Source: an uncultured Chitinophagaceae bacterium (lineage in GTDB: Bacteria > Bacteroidota > Bacteroidia > Chitinophagales > Chitinophagaceae). From it: DNA of 64,000 nt. The notes under the pieces are model-generated. The model ran no database searches. It saw nothing but the letters and a program-made list of their open reading frames with translations, and was not told the DNA's origin. Each line of letters begins with the position of its first letter. Position 1 is the first letter of the stretch. Below, piece by piece: positions 49,383 through 58,819 of the stretch. The stretch lies in NCBI GenBank assembly GCA_936908745.1, contig CAKZFX010000024.1, forward strand, positions 22,204-86,203, read 5' to 3'. The translations under genes were made by a program, and so were the position numbers.

Positions 49383-51839
49383 TTACTGCCCGCCTCCTAT
49401 CCTGTTCTGCTCATCCTGCGATGCGGCGGTACGGCGACGGGGCTGCTGGTTCTGTGAAGTATTTTTGCCAAAGCGATATGTAAAAGACGTTGTGATCTGG
49501 CGGTTGTCCCATTCGTTCATCACACGGTTGTCAACAAGGTCATACTTTGTTCTTCCTTTATAACGTTGCAACCAGAACGGATCACGCAGGTTCAGGCGAA
49601 GTGTTCCCTTTCCTTTCAATATTTGTTTTTGTCCGCCGAGGCCAAACATATACATGGGCTCATCAACAGACAATTGGTTCACACCTTTGGCACGGTAAAA
49701 TCCATACACTTCCGCCGTAAAGCCCGGCTTGATGGTAAAACTCTGTGTCATATTCACCATAAACGACGTGTACGACATATCCAATGGCTTGCCATCATAC
49801 ACACCTTCATAATGGTTATTGAAAATATTGGTAAACAGATTCAGGTTCCACCATTTGTTCACCGGCACCGGCGCGGTAAAAGTGATACCGATATTGCGGA
49901 AACGGGCCACGTTATCCGTTGTCAGGAACACAATATCATCCTGCGGCCGCAAGATCTGCGAGATCACATCGTTGGTGATATTATAATTCAGCGTGGTGAT
50001 CAGTTTGCCCTTGAAAGAATGGCTTAATTCAAAATTGTGTGAATATTGTGGCATCAGGAAGGGATTACCTTTTCTATATGACAACGAATCAAGGAAGTAG
50101 ATAAATGGATTCAGGTCCTGGTAATTCGGCCGCATGATGCGACGGCTGTATGATGCCGTGAGGCTGTTATTCTTATTCAGCGTATAGCTTACAAAAGCAC
50201 TTGGGAAAAGACCCGTGAAATTCCGTTTGAAAGAAGAGTCGTTGGTCACCTGGTAGCCTTTGGCAATTGTATTTTCTAAACGCAAACCTGCCTGTACCGA
50301 CCATTTACCAAACTGTTTATTCGCATTGAGGTAAGCGGCATTTACATTTTCATCATAGATAAAATGATTGGAACGGTTGTCCGTCACCCATTTGGTTCCA
50401 TCCCAGCGATCGTACTCGACAAGGTTATCATTTTTTACAAAACTGCTTTTGATACCGGCTTCCAGTCGCCCACCGCCTTTCAGTGGTTGTGTATAATCTG
50501 TTTTAAAAGAAAAGATGCTGATGTCTGAAGGCAAATGACCTCTTAACTGCAAATCCGCACCTGTGGACTGACCCATGCCATCAAAGAATGCAGTGGTCAG
50601 CGTCATGTTAGACGTATTGCTGTATTTGATATAATCCAAATCGGCTGTTAACTCACGGCCTGTTGAGTCAAACATATGCCGATAATTGAAATTGCTGGTC
50701 AGGTTTTGAAACGTGTTGTTGTTTTTTGTTTTGGACAGCATCACCGATTGTGGTTCCCATTTATCATCGGCTATCGTAGTCAATGTGGTCGGCGTAGGAT
50801 GACCGGAGAAGGTAAACCCGCTGACAGAAATACCAAATGTGTTCTTTTTATCGGCAAAATAATCCATGCCCAGTTTCAGCGTGTGGTTATTATTGCCAAA
50901 CTTAAATTTTGTTTCGGTGGTATTATAACCCAGCACGGTATGGTTTTGATCAAGCCTTGTTCTTAACAAGTCCATTGTACTCATCCCTCTTGAGATATTG
51001 GGATTATAATTACCAAAAAAGTTGATCTTGTTTTTACGGTAGTTAAAGTTGACGCTGTTTTGCGAACGTGGCCGTATATATAATGTGCCGTCTTTATCAT
51101 CAAAGAAACCGGCGGTGATGCCCACCATCACCGAACCATTGAAGCCATCGGTCTTTCCTTTCTTGGTTTTGATATTGATAACACCGGAATTGCCCGATGC
51201 ATCATACTTAGATGAAGGGTTGGTCATGATCTCGATCTGGTCCAGCGCAGAAGCCGGCATATTCTTTAGCAAATTAGCGAGGTCGGTTGCTGACAGGAAG
51301 GTTTGTTTGCCATCCATCAGTACGATCACACCTGCTTTGCCACGAAGGCTGATAGCGCCTTCATTGCTCACGGTGATGCCTGGTGATTTTTCCAATACTT
51401 CCAATGCGGTTGCCCCGGCACTGCCCGGCGATGCTTCTACGTTGACGATCGTTTTATCAATCTTGGTTTCGATAAAGGGTTTCTTAGCCGTTACGGTCAC
51501 GCCTGTGATTCCTTTAGCAACCTGTACCAGTTGGATCGTCGCCACCTGTACTTTTTTATCATTCAGCGAGAAAACGGCGCTGCGTGCATTCTCATGGCCT
51601 ACGGATGTGATCTGGAGAAAGTAATCTCCGTATTGAATATTGTCAAACACAAAACTGCCTTCCTTATTACTGACAGCAATTTTGACCAATGAGGAGTCTT
51701 TTGCTTTTAATAATGAAACGGAAGCGGCGGGAAAAGGTTTGTTCTCTTCGTCGTTAATGAGACCGGAAATACTTCCGGTTTCCTGGCTATATACGAGCGT
51801 GGAACAAAAGGATAAGATTACAAGCAGGAGCTTTTGCAT
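49383..51839 (-). CDS. Outer-membrane beta-barrel receptor (TonB-dependent receptor type)
   Basis: An 818-residue outer-membrane protein with a signal peptide (about 1-18), an N-terminal carboxypeptidase-regulatory-like domain (about 20-105: GSISGLINDEENKPFPAASVSLLKAKDS), a plug domain (about 115-215 with EVLEKSPGITVSNEGAISLRG and ASALDQIEIMTNPSSKYDASG) and a beta-barrel of the outer-membrane beta-barrel family 3 (about 380-790). No SusD-like partner is adjacent, so it is not a canonical SusCD glycan system. Likely ligands are metal complexes or peptides. The C-terminus is Arg/Gln-rich. Confidence 0.9.
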   Translation of the reverse strand: MQKLLLVILSFCSTLVYSQETGSISGLINDEENKPFPAASVSLLKAKDSSLVKIAVSNKEGSFVFDNIQYGDYFLQITSVGHENARSAVFSLNDKKVQVATIQLVQVAKGITGVTVTAKKPFIETKIDKTIVNVEASPGSAGATALEVLEKSPGITVSNEGAISLRGKAGVIVLMDGKQTFLSATDLANLLKNMPASALDQIEIMTNPSSKYDASGNSGVINIKTKKGKTDGFNGSVMVGITAGFFDDKDGTLYIRPRSQNSVNFNYRKNKINFFGNYNPNISRGMSTMDLLRTRLDQNHTVLGYNTTETKFKFGNNNHTLKLGMDYFADKKNTFGISVSGFTFSGHPTPTTLTTIADDKWEPQSVMLSKTKNNNTFQNLTSNFNYRHMFDSTGRELTADLDYIKYSNTSNMTLTTAFFDGMGQSTGADLQLRGHLPSDISIFSFKTDYTQPLKGGGRLEAGIKSSFVKNDNLVEYDRWDGTKWVTDNRSNHFIYDENVNAAYLNANKQFGKWSVQAGLRLENTIAKGYQVTNDSSFKRNFTGLFPSAFVSYTLNKNNSLTASYSRRIMRPNYQDLNPFIYFLDSLSYRKGNPFLMPQYSHNFELSHSFKGKLITTLNYNITNDVISQILRPQDDIVFLTTDNVARFRNIGITFTAPVPVNKWWNLNLFTNIFNNHYEGVYDGKPLDMSYTSFMVNMTQSFTIKPGFTAEVYGFYRAKGVNQLSVDEPMYMFGLGGQKQILKGKGTLRLNLRDPFWLQRYKGRTKYDLVDNRVMNEWDNRQITTSFTYRFGKNTSQNQQPRRRTAASQDEQNRIGGGQ

Positions 51840-52309
51840 GGCGTTGGGTAATGGTTTGGTTAATGAAACAACAGGCTAAAGGTGCAGTGAAAAAACAGGC
51901 GGGCAGACAGAAATATGACAACCTTCGTACTTCCCGTGACAAAGGGCAATTAGGCTATGCCGATACACAAGCGGAGGAAAATGAGGTTGAGTTGTGGGAG
52001 TTGTGAAAGGGTGTTAACAAATGAGGCTGTCGGTTGGGACGGCTTGATAGTATAAAGTTACGAAATTCTACACAGTTCTAATCTCTTTAAATATTGCTAT
52101 TTATCTTATTCGCACTTTTCTTAAGATTTCAAGATCTGATAGCTTAAAAAAAGCTGATTATCAAACACGGCCAGACCACAGCAATCCTATTTTTATTTTA
52201 CTTTTTGGTATCGAACACTACGCACTATGGGGTAATTTTGTACTTTATATAATTTCCTTTTTAAAGCTTTCATCACCACCAACTAATTTGATACATTATC
52301 GCTGTTGTT
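51840..52309. other. 470-bp spacer upstream of the receptor gene
   Basis: I see no gene here. The minus-strand box TAACTTTA at 52060-52053 is the probable receptor promoter, leaving a leader of roughly 205 bases that shows no strong structure by eye. The part from 52080 to 52300 is AT-rich and also follows the stop of the next gene at 52310. Confidence 0.5.
52053..52060 (-). promoter_or_regulatory. Candidate -7 box of the receptor gene
   Basis: TAACTTTA inside the longer context TTTCGTAACTTTATA, which is exactly the context of both duplicated promoters at 10032 and 10602. A TTA stands 18 bases upstream. Confidence 0.5.
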
Positions 52310-52705
52310 TCATTTCAAGTTGTTTTTCCAGTATGCAATATCTTCCTTCTTTAGCCTTCCTAACCATTGTTCTCTGGAGTTTATTTTTTTGAAAGAATAA
52401 CCATTTCTTTCATTTAGCGCATACAGAATTAGATTTGCAGCCCAATCAAAATTTGCATTATTTAACAAAGCAATCCATTCCTCTTTTTTTATTAGTTTCA
52501 GAGCAGCCCAATCAAGACTATCAAGAGATGTAACTTTTACAGTGGACCTTGAAAAAAACTCGCCATTTTCAAAATCAGGCTGGGCTGTAAAGACTTTAAA
52601 CTTGATACAGCCGTTTTTAATGTGCTCGTAATTCAGATTAGATTGAGCAAAGACCTGCCCGGAACTAATTTTCATAATGACAACAAGTAAAATCATTGTT
52701 CTCAT
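52310..52705 (-). CDS. Small secreted protein of unknown function
   Basis: A 131-residue protein. With the start at 52705 it has a hydrophobic signal peptide (MRTMILLVVIMKISSGQVFAQ); a longer frame begins at 52741 but would place charged residues before it. The mature part has two WA-containing segments, SLDWAALKLIKKEEWIALLNNANFDWAANLILYALN, that look like short helical repeats. I do not recognise a family. It lies next to the transposase gene in an accessory zone with lower GC than the core. Confidence 0.65.
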   Translation of the reverse strand: MRTMILLVVIMKISSGQVFAQSNLNYEHIKNGCIKFKVFTAQPDFENGEFFSRSTVKVTSLDSLDWAALKLIKKEEWIALLNNANFDWAANLILYALNERNGYSFKKINSREQWLGRLKKEDIAYWKNNLK

Positions 52706-52764
52706 GAATACCCTGTTCTTCGCAGTCTTCCCACTAATCATAAAATTACAAGTTAAGGGTTGCT

Positions 52765-52804
52765 ATACTTCGTTTGCAACGAAGTATCAGCCTTGAAAAG
52801 GCTG
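52765..52804. repeat. Paired REP-like hairpins, downstream side of the transposase
   Basis: Two hairpins stand back to back: ATACTTCGTT/AACGAAGTAT around TGC (52765-52787) and CAGCCTT/AAGGCTG around GAA (52788-52804). The pair begins 8 bases after the transposase stop and has the layout of a REP/BIME element. Confidence 0.75.
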
Positions 52805-52811
52805 CCAATTG

Positions 52812-53363
52812 TTATAGAAACACCAGATCCAACAAACCACATTTCTGTGTTAGCTTATAGTCCTTTGCGCTGCTGTATAAATAATCTTCTGGCTTTTCTA
52901 CGATGCCAGCTTCCACAGCATTGTTATGGATATAGTTCATCTTTTGAAAAATAAAAGGTCCGCTATATAATTCCATCGGCCTATTATCCTGCCGCCAAAA
53001 CTGGTATTCACTGTTTCGGCTGTTTTTTGCACCTTCACGTTTAAAGATTTCCAGCATCCATTCCTTACGGCTCTCTTTTGGATTAGCAGCTATCGCAGCT
53101 ACTATTTGTTTACTCGTATATTTTTTGAAATCACGGAGCAGATCGCTAAGATTGGCATTTTTTGCGGAAACGATTAAATGAAGATGGTTGCTCATAATGC
53201 ACCAGCTATGCAACAACAACCCTTTTTCAGCCTGGCAAAACCTGATACTTTCTAATACAATATCACGATATTCTTTCCGGCTGAACACATCCACCCATTC
53301 CACCACAGCAAAAGTTATAAAATGAATGGCTGACTGGTTTCTGATCTTGTAACCACCGTCCAT
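52812..53363 (-). CDS. REP-associated tyrosine transposase (RAYT, Y1 type)
   Basis: A 183-residue HUH-superfamily nuclease related to the IS200/IS605 TnpA. The HUH histidines are His60 and His62 in MSNHLHLIV, and the candidate nucleophile is Tyr82 in FKKYTSKQ; FQKMNYIHNNAVEAGIV and the YLYSSAKDY ending are the RAYT hallmarks. RAYTs are single-copy, domesticated-looking enzymes thought to spread the REP palindromes near them. Here paired hairpins flank it on both sides, which supports an intact RAYT unit. Confidence 0.93.
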   Translation of the reverse strand: MDGGYKIRNQSAIHFITFAVVEWVDVFSRKEYRDIVLESIRFCQAEKGLLLHSWCIMSNHLHLIVSAKNANLSDLLRDFKKYTSKQIVAAIAANPKESRKEWMLEIFKREGAKNSRNSEYQFWRQDNRPMELYSGPFIFQKMNYIHNNAVEAGIVEKPEDYLYSSAKDYKLTQKCGLLDLVFL

Positions 53364-53389
53364 TTTTTTCTTAAAGCTAGAAGATTTGA

Positions 53390-53423
53390 CAGCTTTTAGA
53401 AGCTGAGGTTAGGTCTAACCTCA
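53390..53423. repeat. Paired REP-like hairpins, upstream side of the transposase
   Basis: CAGCTT/AAGCTG around TTAG (53390-53405) and TGAGGTTAG/CTAACCTCA around GT (53404-53423) abut, 27 bases before the transposase start. The arms differ from the downstream pair, so the two pairs are not copies of one sequence. Confidence 0.7.
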
Positions 53424-53456
53424 ACTGTAGCCATAACTTTAGTCACATAATTGATT

Positions 53457-53894
53457 TTACTTATTCACAATACTAAAACGTTCTGGAAAAAATAAAGCGG
53501 GACTTAGAATTGACAATGAAGTATCATTAACTAAGTAATCGACTTTTTCCAAAATAGATATACTTGAAGTTGCCTTTGTTGTTCTAAGACATAAAGTATC
53601 AATATTATAATGGTAATTTCCCTTAAAGGATTCTAAAGTTTTCTTTTTGAACCTAGAATCGCTAATTGTCAAATTTAGCTCAAACTCCCCATTTTTTAAT
53701 AAGCTTAGACGATATTCCTTAGTTTTAATAAAATTAAAAGAACAAATTTCATGTTTATAATAATAGGTTAATTTATCCTCAAAAAAGAAAGGAATTATTA
53801 ATACTATTAAAAACAAATTTAAAAAGGAGGTATTGTTATTATTGATTGAGTTGGAGGTGCATTTATTAAAAAACCTTGCCATGTATTTTCCCAT
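53457..53894 (-). CDS. AT-rich small protein overlapping the RHS gene; candidate immunity protein
   Basis: A 145-residue protein with a membrane-type helix (FLNLFLIVLIIPFFF, about 24-38) and a beta-rich remainder. The only in-frame ATG codons (53894 and 53882) lie inside the 3' end of the RHS gene, in another frame, so it overlaps by up to 76 bp and is probably translationally coupled. Base composition is very low in G+C (12 of 60 bases at 53701-53760). Its position directly after a toxin-like C-terminus is where immunity genes of polymorphic toxins lie. The family is not recognised and the call rests on context. Confidence 0.6.
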   Translation of the reverse strand: MGKYMARFFNKCTSNSINNNNTSFLNLFLIVLIIPFFFEDKLTYYYKHEICSFNFIKTKEYRLSLLKNGEFELNLTISDSRFKKKTLESFKGNYHYNIDTLCLRTTKATSSISILEKVDYLVNDTSLSILSPALFFPERFSIVNK

Positions 53895-56800
53895 TGTTTT
53901 GCATTTTTAAGTTTTAAATAACTATCAGTTGAAAAAGGGATATAAGATGTTCCAGAAATGACCATACCAGAATACGACATTCTTTGACCCCAATTTGTGT
54001 TGGTTGCAGCACTCATCTCCTCTCTAATTTTATTTCCAATAATATCAGGTGCATCAATTGCGCCAAAACTTCCAACTGTTTGGTAACTATGTGATTGATC
54101 ACCTCCCACCTTAGTATGAACATGCTCATGAAGGGCTACCATTCCATAACTAACTGTTAATGAGCTAAGATCCGAAGAAGTACCTGAAACCATTTTGTCA
54201 ATTTGTTTTGGATTTAAGTATATGTTATCTCCATCTGTCTGAGAGCTTTTCGTTACAGAAAAATCAAGAGTAACTTGACCTTTACCTTCCACAATTTTCA
54301 TAATCTCATCGCGACCAGTTTTGCTAAAATTACTGCCTTTTTTAAATCCCTTAAATTCAACTTGCCCGTTCTTTTTATTTAGTTTCAATTTAACTCCTCC
54401 GATTGTTTCCCATTCATTTATTAGCTTTTTTGCCAGAGCAGCGCCGCTATAGGAAGTGCCATTGCTATTTTTTAAAATTTCATTTCGCGAATCACCAATA
54501 CGAATTGTATCTCCTAATGGATCATTAAATCTTATTGGATTATTAGCCATTGAGATATACAAGCTTTGCAAATAGTCAGGTTTGCTATCAATTTGATGCC
54601 ATCTGCCTATTTGCGGATCAAGCGTTCTTAACGGCGTTACGTACCATTCTAAACCGCTACCATCAACAAATTCCTTTTCTTGAAATTCGCTTCCTTTGTT
54701 CCATTTCCGCTTATTCTCTATGCCCCCAAAAAAAAGCGATTTGGAACTTATCCCGCCCATCGTCAACCCAAACGGATAATAATGCGTCTCCTCCAATATC
54801 GGCCCCGACGTATGCGTAATATTCAGGTTATCAAAATAAACCGGAACATTGCTCTCGTTCATCACATAAATATACAAATATCCATTTTTAGTTACCGTAA
54901 CCGGGCTGTTAAAAAAGGCCGTATGCAGTTTATAACCGCCACCGGGGTTCACCGGGTCGGAACCGCCGGTAACAAACTTAAACTGCTCATCCAGCAACAT
55001 CCACATTACAAAGGCACGGGCGTTATCACTTCCTTCCGATTGCCCATTTAAAAAGCCGGGTACATTCGCACTGTTAGCGCCTGCGCTGCTGATATCGCTG
55101 GCTGTCGTTCCGGCGTGCGCATTTTGCACAGCGCCGCTTCCTGCCAGGGCTGCAAACAATTCTGACAAGGCAATGGTGCCGGTACTTGGCCCTACACCTC
55201 CTTTTGCAGACTCGTAAAAAGATTCGGCAACGATCTTCACTTTATCGCCACTCATTACCTTTAGCGCAACACCCAAGCCTGCTTTTTCATTTGTCAATCC
55301 GCCATGTGTACGGTAAAGCTTATCACCAAAGCTGCTTTGCGTTGCCCCGGTGCTTGCTTTGGCTATCCGGCGGCCATTTACAATATCATAGATATCATCT
55401 TCTGTTGTATAGCTGGCATCTTCCACTGTCGCCGGTATATAACAGATATCTTCCAGTTGTTCCGTCAATACCATCCGCACATTGCCCAAATGATCTTTGA
55501 TCATATAGTCAAACTGGAGGCGGTTGGCTTGCGCCGGGCAGGTATGCGCACTGGCCGTTACATAGCGTATTCTTCCTTCTTCCATACCCACAAACTGTAA
55601 CACGTCATCCTCATAAACAGCCGCACCCGCATAGGTCGTTGTTTTAGAAGGTTGGCCGGTTTCCGCCACTGTTTTTTGCAATTTATTACCGGCTGCATCA
55701 TAAGTATATGTAATCGTTCCTTTGCCCGTTACGGTAATAACGGATGGCAAATTCAGGTGATTATAGGTAATGCTGCTGATCGCTTTGTTATTATCCAGTT
55801 CGAGATTACCATTTACATCATAGCTGTAATCATCCGTACCTGTATTGCTGCCATCTTTAAAATCACCTAAAACGATGCTACCACCCAGTGAACTTCCGCC
55901 GGCTGCACTCTCTGTCACCCGCATTAACTTGTTGCTGTTGGCAAGATAGCTGTATCCCAAATCATCTATCTGCGCACTGCCTGTCATTTTCAATCCCCAT
56001 TGCTGCATCCGCAGGATATTGCCATTGTAATCATAAGCTGTGGCCACATCGCTACCATCTCCCATCTTCATATCATAATTCACACCGGCGCTTTGGTTAA
56101 AACCGCCACTGGTATATTGGGTAAAATCTGCTTTTAACAGGCGGTTGGCTGCATCATAAGCAAAGTCATATTTTCTTTTTTCTTCATCGCCCCTGCTTTT
56201 CCACACCATCCCGGTAATATTACCATTATATTGGTTGGCTGTATAATACTGGGAATTGATCAGGTTATTATTTGTTTTATCATAGCCCAGGTCAAAACCA
56301 AAGTAATTATTGTTGCTGGCGTCCCTTGCATAGTCACGGTTCATCCCCAGCATCCAGCCACGGATATTGTATTCATAATTCTGTGTTTCTAATCCTGCAT
56401 TGCTATTGTAGGCAGGCGCCAGTTTCTTTTTAACCAATTGACCAAGCTTGTCATATTCATTCTCCGCAACGGTTTTGTAGCTGCTCATTGCTCCACTGTT
56501 CACATTGGTATTGCTGATCTTCTTTTCCGTTTTTACGAGACGGCCAAGATCATCATAAGTCAGTTTACTAACGGCGACGGTGGTTTGTGCATTTGTTCCA
56601 CCTTTTTCCTGTTTGGCAACAGTTACCAATGGCTGCCCTGCCCAACTGTATTGCGTGGTCATTACATCCAATCCGCCAGTAACGTTGGTGCTTTGCACTT
56701 GTATCACTCTTCCTTTTGCATCATAATAAGATACTGTGTTTAAGAAAGTGCTTACAGTGCCTAATACTTTCGTCTGTGTCCACGTTACAAGACCTTGTGT

Positions 56801-58270
56801 GGATGTGCTTTTTGCCGGCATTTGCGGGTAAGGCCATGTATCATTGTCGGTACTGCTGAAATGCGTATTCCAGGTAGTCAAATAATCGCTTAAACCAGCA
56901 GGCAGGCTGCTATAATCGTCATAATGTGTTTTGGTCAGCAGTTCATAACCGCTGCTGGTATTGGGATAGCTGCTACTGCTGTAAGCGGCTGTATAGTGCT
57001 GGCTGAATGTATTGCCATTGTTATTCCATAAACCTGTTTCTGCCGGGCGGTTAAATCCATCGTATTTAGTCACCAGCCATTTGCTTTGTGCCCGCATATT
57101 GGCATCCTGTGTCATCACCAGCCTGTTTTTGGCGTCATATACCATATATACTTCACCTGCGCCCGGTACTTTTTTCATCATCATCCGGTTTCTTGCATCG
57201 TATTCATAACGAAAACATTGTTCTGTCAACAAAATACCGCTGCTATAACTCAAACTCCAGCTATTAGCTGCCAATGTTTTTACACCTTCGGGTTGTATCA
57301 CACATCGAAGGTTGGCCATATCATCATAGATATAATAGGTACACATCCAGCCATCATAGTCATCACCTGTACCATTGTCGGCTGTCGCCGTCAACTGCAC
57401 TTTTTTAAGGATCACCAGGCCCTCTTTGTCTTTGAATTCAATTACCTGTTTACCATGTTCATCCACGGTAACACTTTTGGATAATTTGCCGGCTGCATAC
57501 TTACCTGAAGGGTTATCAAGGCTTGTCTCTACTGCATAGCTCCCAAATGTGCCGGTGCTGCCGCTATTGGTCACGCCCCAGATCTTCACATCGTCTGTCG
57601 CGGTGTTTACCCAATATTTTACCTGCACATTCCTGCGCTGTGCAGGATTCACATAGCTCTCACTACCTACCCAACTTGTACCGGGAGCATAGGTATCAGT
57701 GGCCCGGTTCAATGGCGATGTTTCAAAGTTGGTTTTGCTATAAGCCCAGTTCAACTGGTTGACACCGATATTCACTTCACCGGCCTGGCCGTTTAGTTGT
57801 GTATTATAAAAAGCTACTTGTTGCTGAAAAGGATTCTCCTTAAAAGTTCCGTCATTGATATTGGTATAACCCGTCAATGTATTAGAAGCAAACGGCAGGT
57901 ATTTATAAACCTCACGCCCATACTGATCATATACAACCGGGCTTACCAGGTCCGTAGCCGAACCACCTGTTGGCAACGATCCCTCCTTCACTACTGTTTG
58001 TAAAGGACGACCCAGACCATCAAAGTATTGGGTAGCCTGCTTTACATCTTTCAGGGGTCTTCCTACCAGCGTATTTCCATCTGCTTCGGGCGCCACCGCA
58101 TCCCATGTACGCACATGGTTTACAGAACTGTTACCATAGGCTGAGGGTGGCGTTACCTGTGCAATGATGCTTTGGCAACATACTATAGCTGTTAATGCCA
58201 GCAATGCTTTATTCATAGCGTGCCTGTTTTTTTTCCTGTTGCTAACTGGTATTATTATACGTTTCATCAT
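53819..58270 (-). CDS. DUF6443/RHS repeat protein with HExxH C-terminal domain
   Basis: A 1483-residue exported protein. The signal peptide is MNKALLALTAIVCCQSIIAQ from Met19 (58216); the ATG at 58270 overlaps the previous stop as ATGA. A DUF6443-type N-terminal module (about 45-180, YFDGLGRPLQT) is followed by RHS/YD repeats (YDARNRM, YDGFNRP and others, about 340-1000), then the RHS core ending PQIGRWHQIDSKPDYLQSLYISMANNPIRFNDPLGD near 1250. The last 230 residues are a distinct, AT-rich module with HEHVH (His1381-Glu1382-His1385), a zinc peptidase motif, and Glu residues 35-40 further on that could be the third ligand. This is the layout of a polymorphic toxin. Confidence 0.85.
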   Translation of the reverse strand: MMKRIIIPVSNRKKNRHAMNKALLALTAIVCCQSIIAQVTPPSAYGNSSVNHVRTWDAVAPEADGNTLVGRPLKDVKQATQYFDGLGRPLQTVVKEGSLPTGGSATDLVSPVVYDQYGREVYKYLPFASNTLTGYTNINDGTFKENPFQQQVAFYNTQLNGQAGEVNIGVNQLNWAYSKTNFETSPLNRATDTYAPGTSWVGSESYVNPAQRRNVQVKYWVNTATDDVKIWGVTNSGSTGTFGSYAVETSLDNPSGKYAAGKLSKSVTVDEHGKQVIEFKDKEGLVILKKVQLTATADNGTGDDYDGWMCTYYIYDDMANLRCVIQPEGVKTLAANSWSLSYSSGILLTEQCFRYEYDARNRMMMKKVPGAGEVYMVYDAKNRLVMTQDANMRAQSKWLVTKYDGFNRPAETGLWNNNGNTFSQHYTAAYSSSSYPNTSSGYELLTKTHYDDYSSLPAGLSDYLTTWNTHFSSTDNDTWPYPQMPAKSTSTQGLVTWTQTKVLGTVSTFLNTVSYYDAKGRVIQVQSTNVTGGLDVMTTQYSWAGQPLVTVAKQEKGGTNAQTTVAVSKLTYDDLGRLVKTEKKISNTNVNSGAMSSYKTVAENEYDKLGQLVKKKLAPAYNSNAGLETQNYEYNIRGWMLGMNRDYARDASNNNYFGFDLGYDKTNNNLINSQYYTANQYNGNITGMVWKSRGDEEKRKYDFAYDAANRLLKADFTQYTSGGFNQSAGVNYDMKMGDGSDVATAYDYNGNILRMQQWGLKMTGSAQIDDLGYSYLANSNKLMRVTESAAGGSSLGGSIVLGDFKDGSNTGTDDYSYDVNGNLELDNNKAISSITYNHLNLPSVITVTGKGTITYTYDAAGNKLQKTVAETGQPSKTTTYAGAAVYEDDVLQFVGMEEGRIRYVTASAHTCPAQANRLQFDYMIKDHLGNVRMVLTEQLEDICYIPATVEDASYTTEDDIYDIVNGRRIAKASTGATQSSFGDKLYRTHGGLTNEKAGLGVALKVMSGDKVKIVAESFYESAKGGVGPSTGTIALSELFAALAGSGAVQNAHAGTTASDISSAGANSANVPGFLNGQSEGSDNARAFVMWMLLDEQFKFVTGGSDPVNPGGGYKLHTAFFNSPVTVTKNGYLYIYVMNESNVPVYFDNLNITHTSGPILEETHYYPFGLTMGGISSKSLFFGGIENKRKWNKGSEFQEKEFVDGSGLEWYVTPLRTLDPQIGRWHQIDSKPDYLQSLYISMANNPIRFNDPLGDTIRIGDSRNEILKNSNGTSYSGAALAKKLINEWETIGGVKLKLNKKNGQVEFKGFKKGSNFSKTGRDEIMKIVEGKGQVTLDFSVTKSSQTDGDNIYLNPKQIDKMVSGTSSDLSSLTVSYGMVALHEHVHTKVGGDQSHSYQTVGSFGAIDAPDIIGNKIREEMSAATNTNWGQRMSYSGMVISGTSYIPFSTDSYLKLKNAKQWENTWQGFLINAPPTQSIITIPPF

Positions 58271-58809
58271 TGCATCTTTAAGGTTTTCTGAACTAAACTG
58301 CCATGCATTTTTGTCTGTGGATTCAGCACTCCGTAGAGTGTGCCTGTACTGTTGCAGATATATTTAAAGCCCGGGCTGTCCGCTTCCACATTAAATACTC
58401 CATTGCCTGTATTATGCGTCAGCCAATTGAATAACGGATGCTGCTGGCTGCCGGATGATTTATGTGTATATAATCCATCTGTAATCAGTATGCCTGTGTC
58501 CAGTTTGCTGCGGTACCATTGCATCAGTTCTGTTTTTTGGGCACTGGTGTAACCATCCTCAATAGAAGGCACACCTATCACTTTCAATTCGTGCGCACGG
58601 GCAGCGGCAAGCGTATCCAGTGAGTACAATACAGAATCTGAAAAAGAGGTTTGCACCAGCGGCAGCGTGATGATCATCACTTTTTTGCCGCTGTATGCAG
58701 ATAAGGATTGATTACCTCCTTCCATCACAGGCACCGAAAAATTATGCAGGCTACCATCAACGGAAAACAGGCAAAAGGCTACGATAATATTGAACAGAAT
58801 TGTTTTCAT
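58267..58809 (-). CDS. Glutathione-peroxidase-like protein lacking the catalytic cysteine
   Basis: A 180-residue protein with a signal peptide (MKTILFNIIVAFCLFSVDG). The mature part follows the GPx/thioredoxin fold: HNFSVPVMEGGNQSLSAYSGKKVMIITLP, ELKVIGVPSIEDGY, FNWLTHN and a C-terminal FKYICNSTGTLYGVLNPQTK like the FLID-DG-x-PxT end of GPx. Where the peroxidatic Cys should follow strand 1 there is VQTSFSDSV, with no cysteine, so it is probably inactive as a peroxidase. An upstream in-frame start would be TTG only. It is coupled by ATGA to the RHS gene. Confidence 0.7.
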   Translation of the reverse strand: MKTILFNIIVAFCLFSVDGSLHNFSVPVMEGGNQSLSAYSGKKVMIITLPLVQTSFSDSVLYSLDTLAAARAHELKVIGVPSIEDGYTSAQKTELMQWYRSKLDTGILITDGLYTHKSSGSQQHPLFNWLTHNTGNGVFNVEADSPGFKYICNSTGTLYGVLNPQTKMHGSLVQKTLKMQ

Positions 58810-58819
58810 AATTTCTTTT

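Noticed and set aside
51049..51624. 191-residue open frame on the plus strand inside the receptor gene
   Set aside because: Antisense shadow of the conserved plug and regulatory domains, with no promoter or homology by eye.
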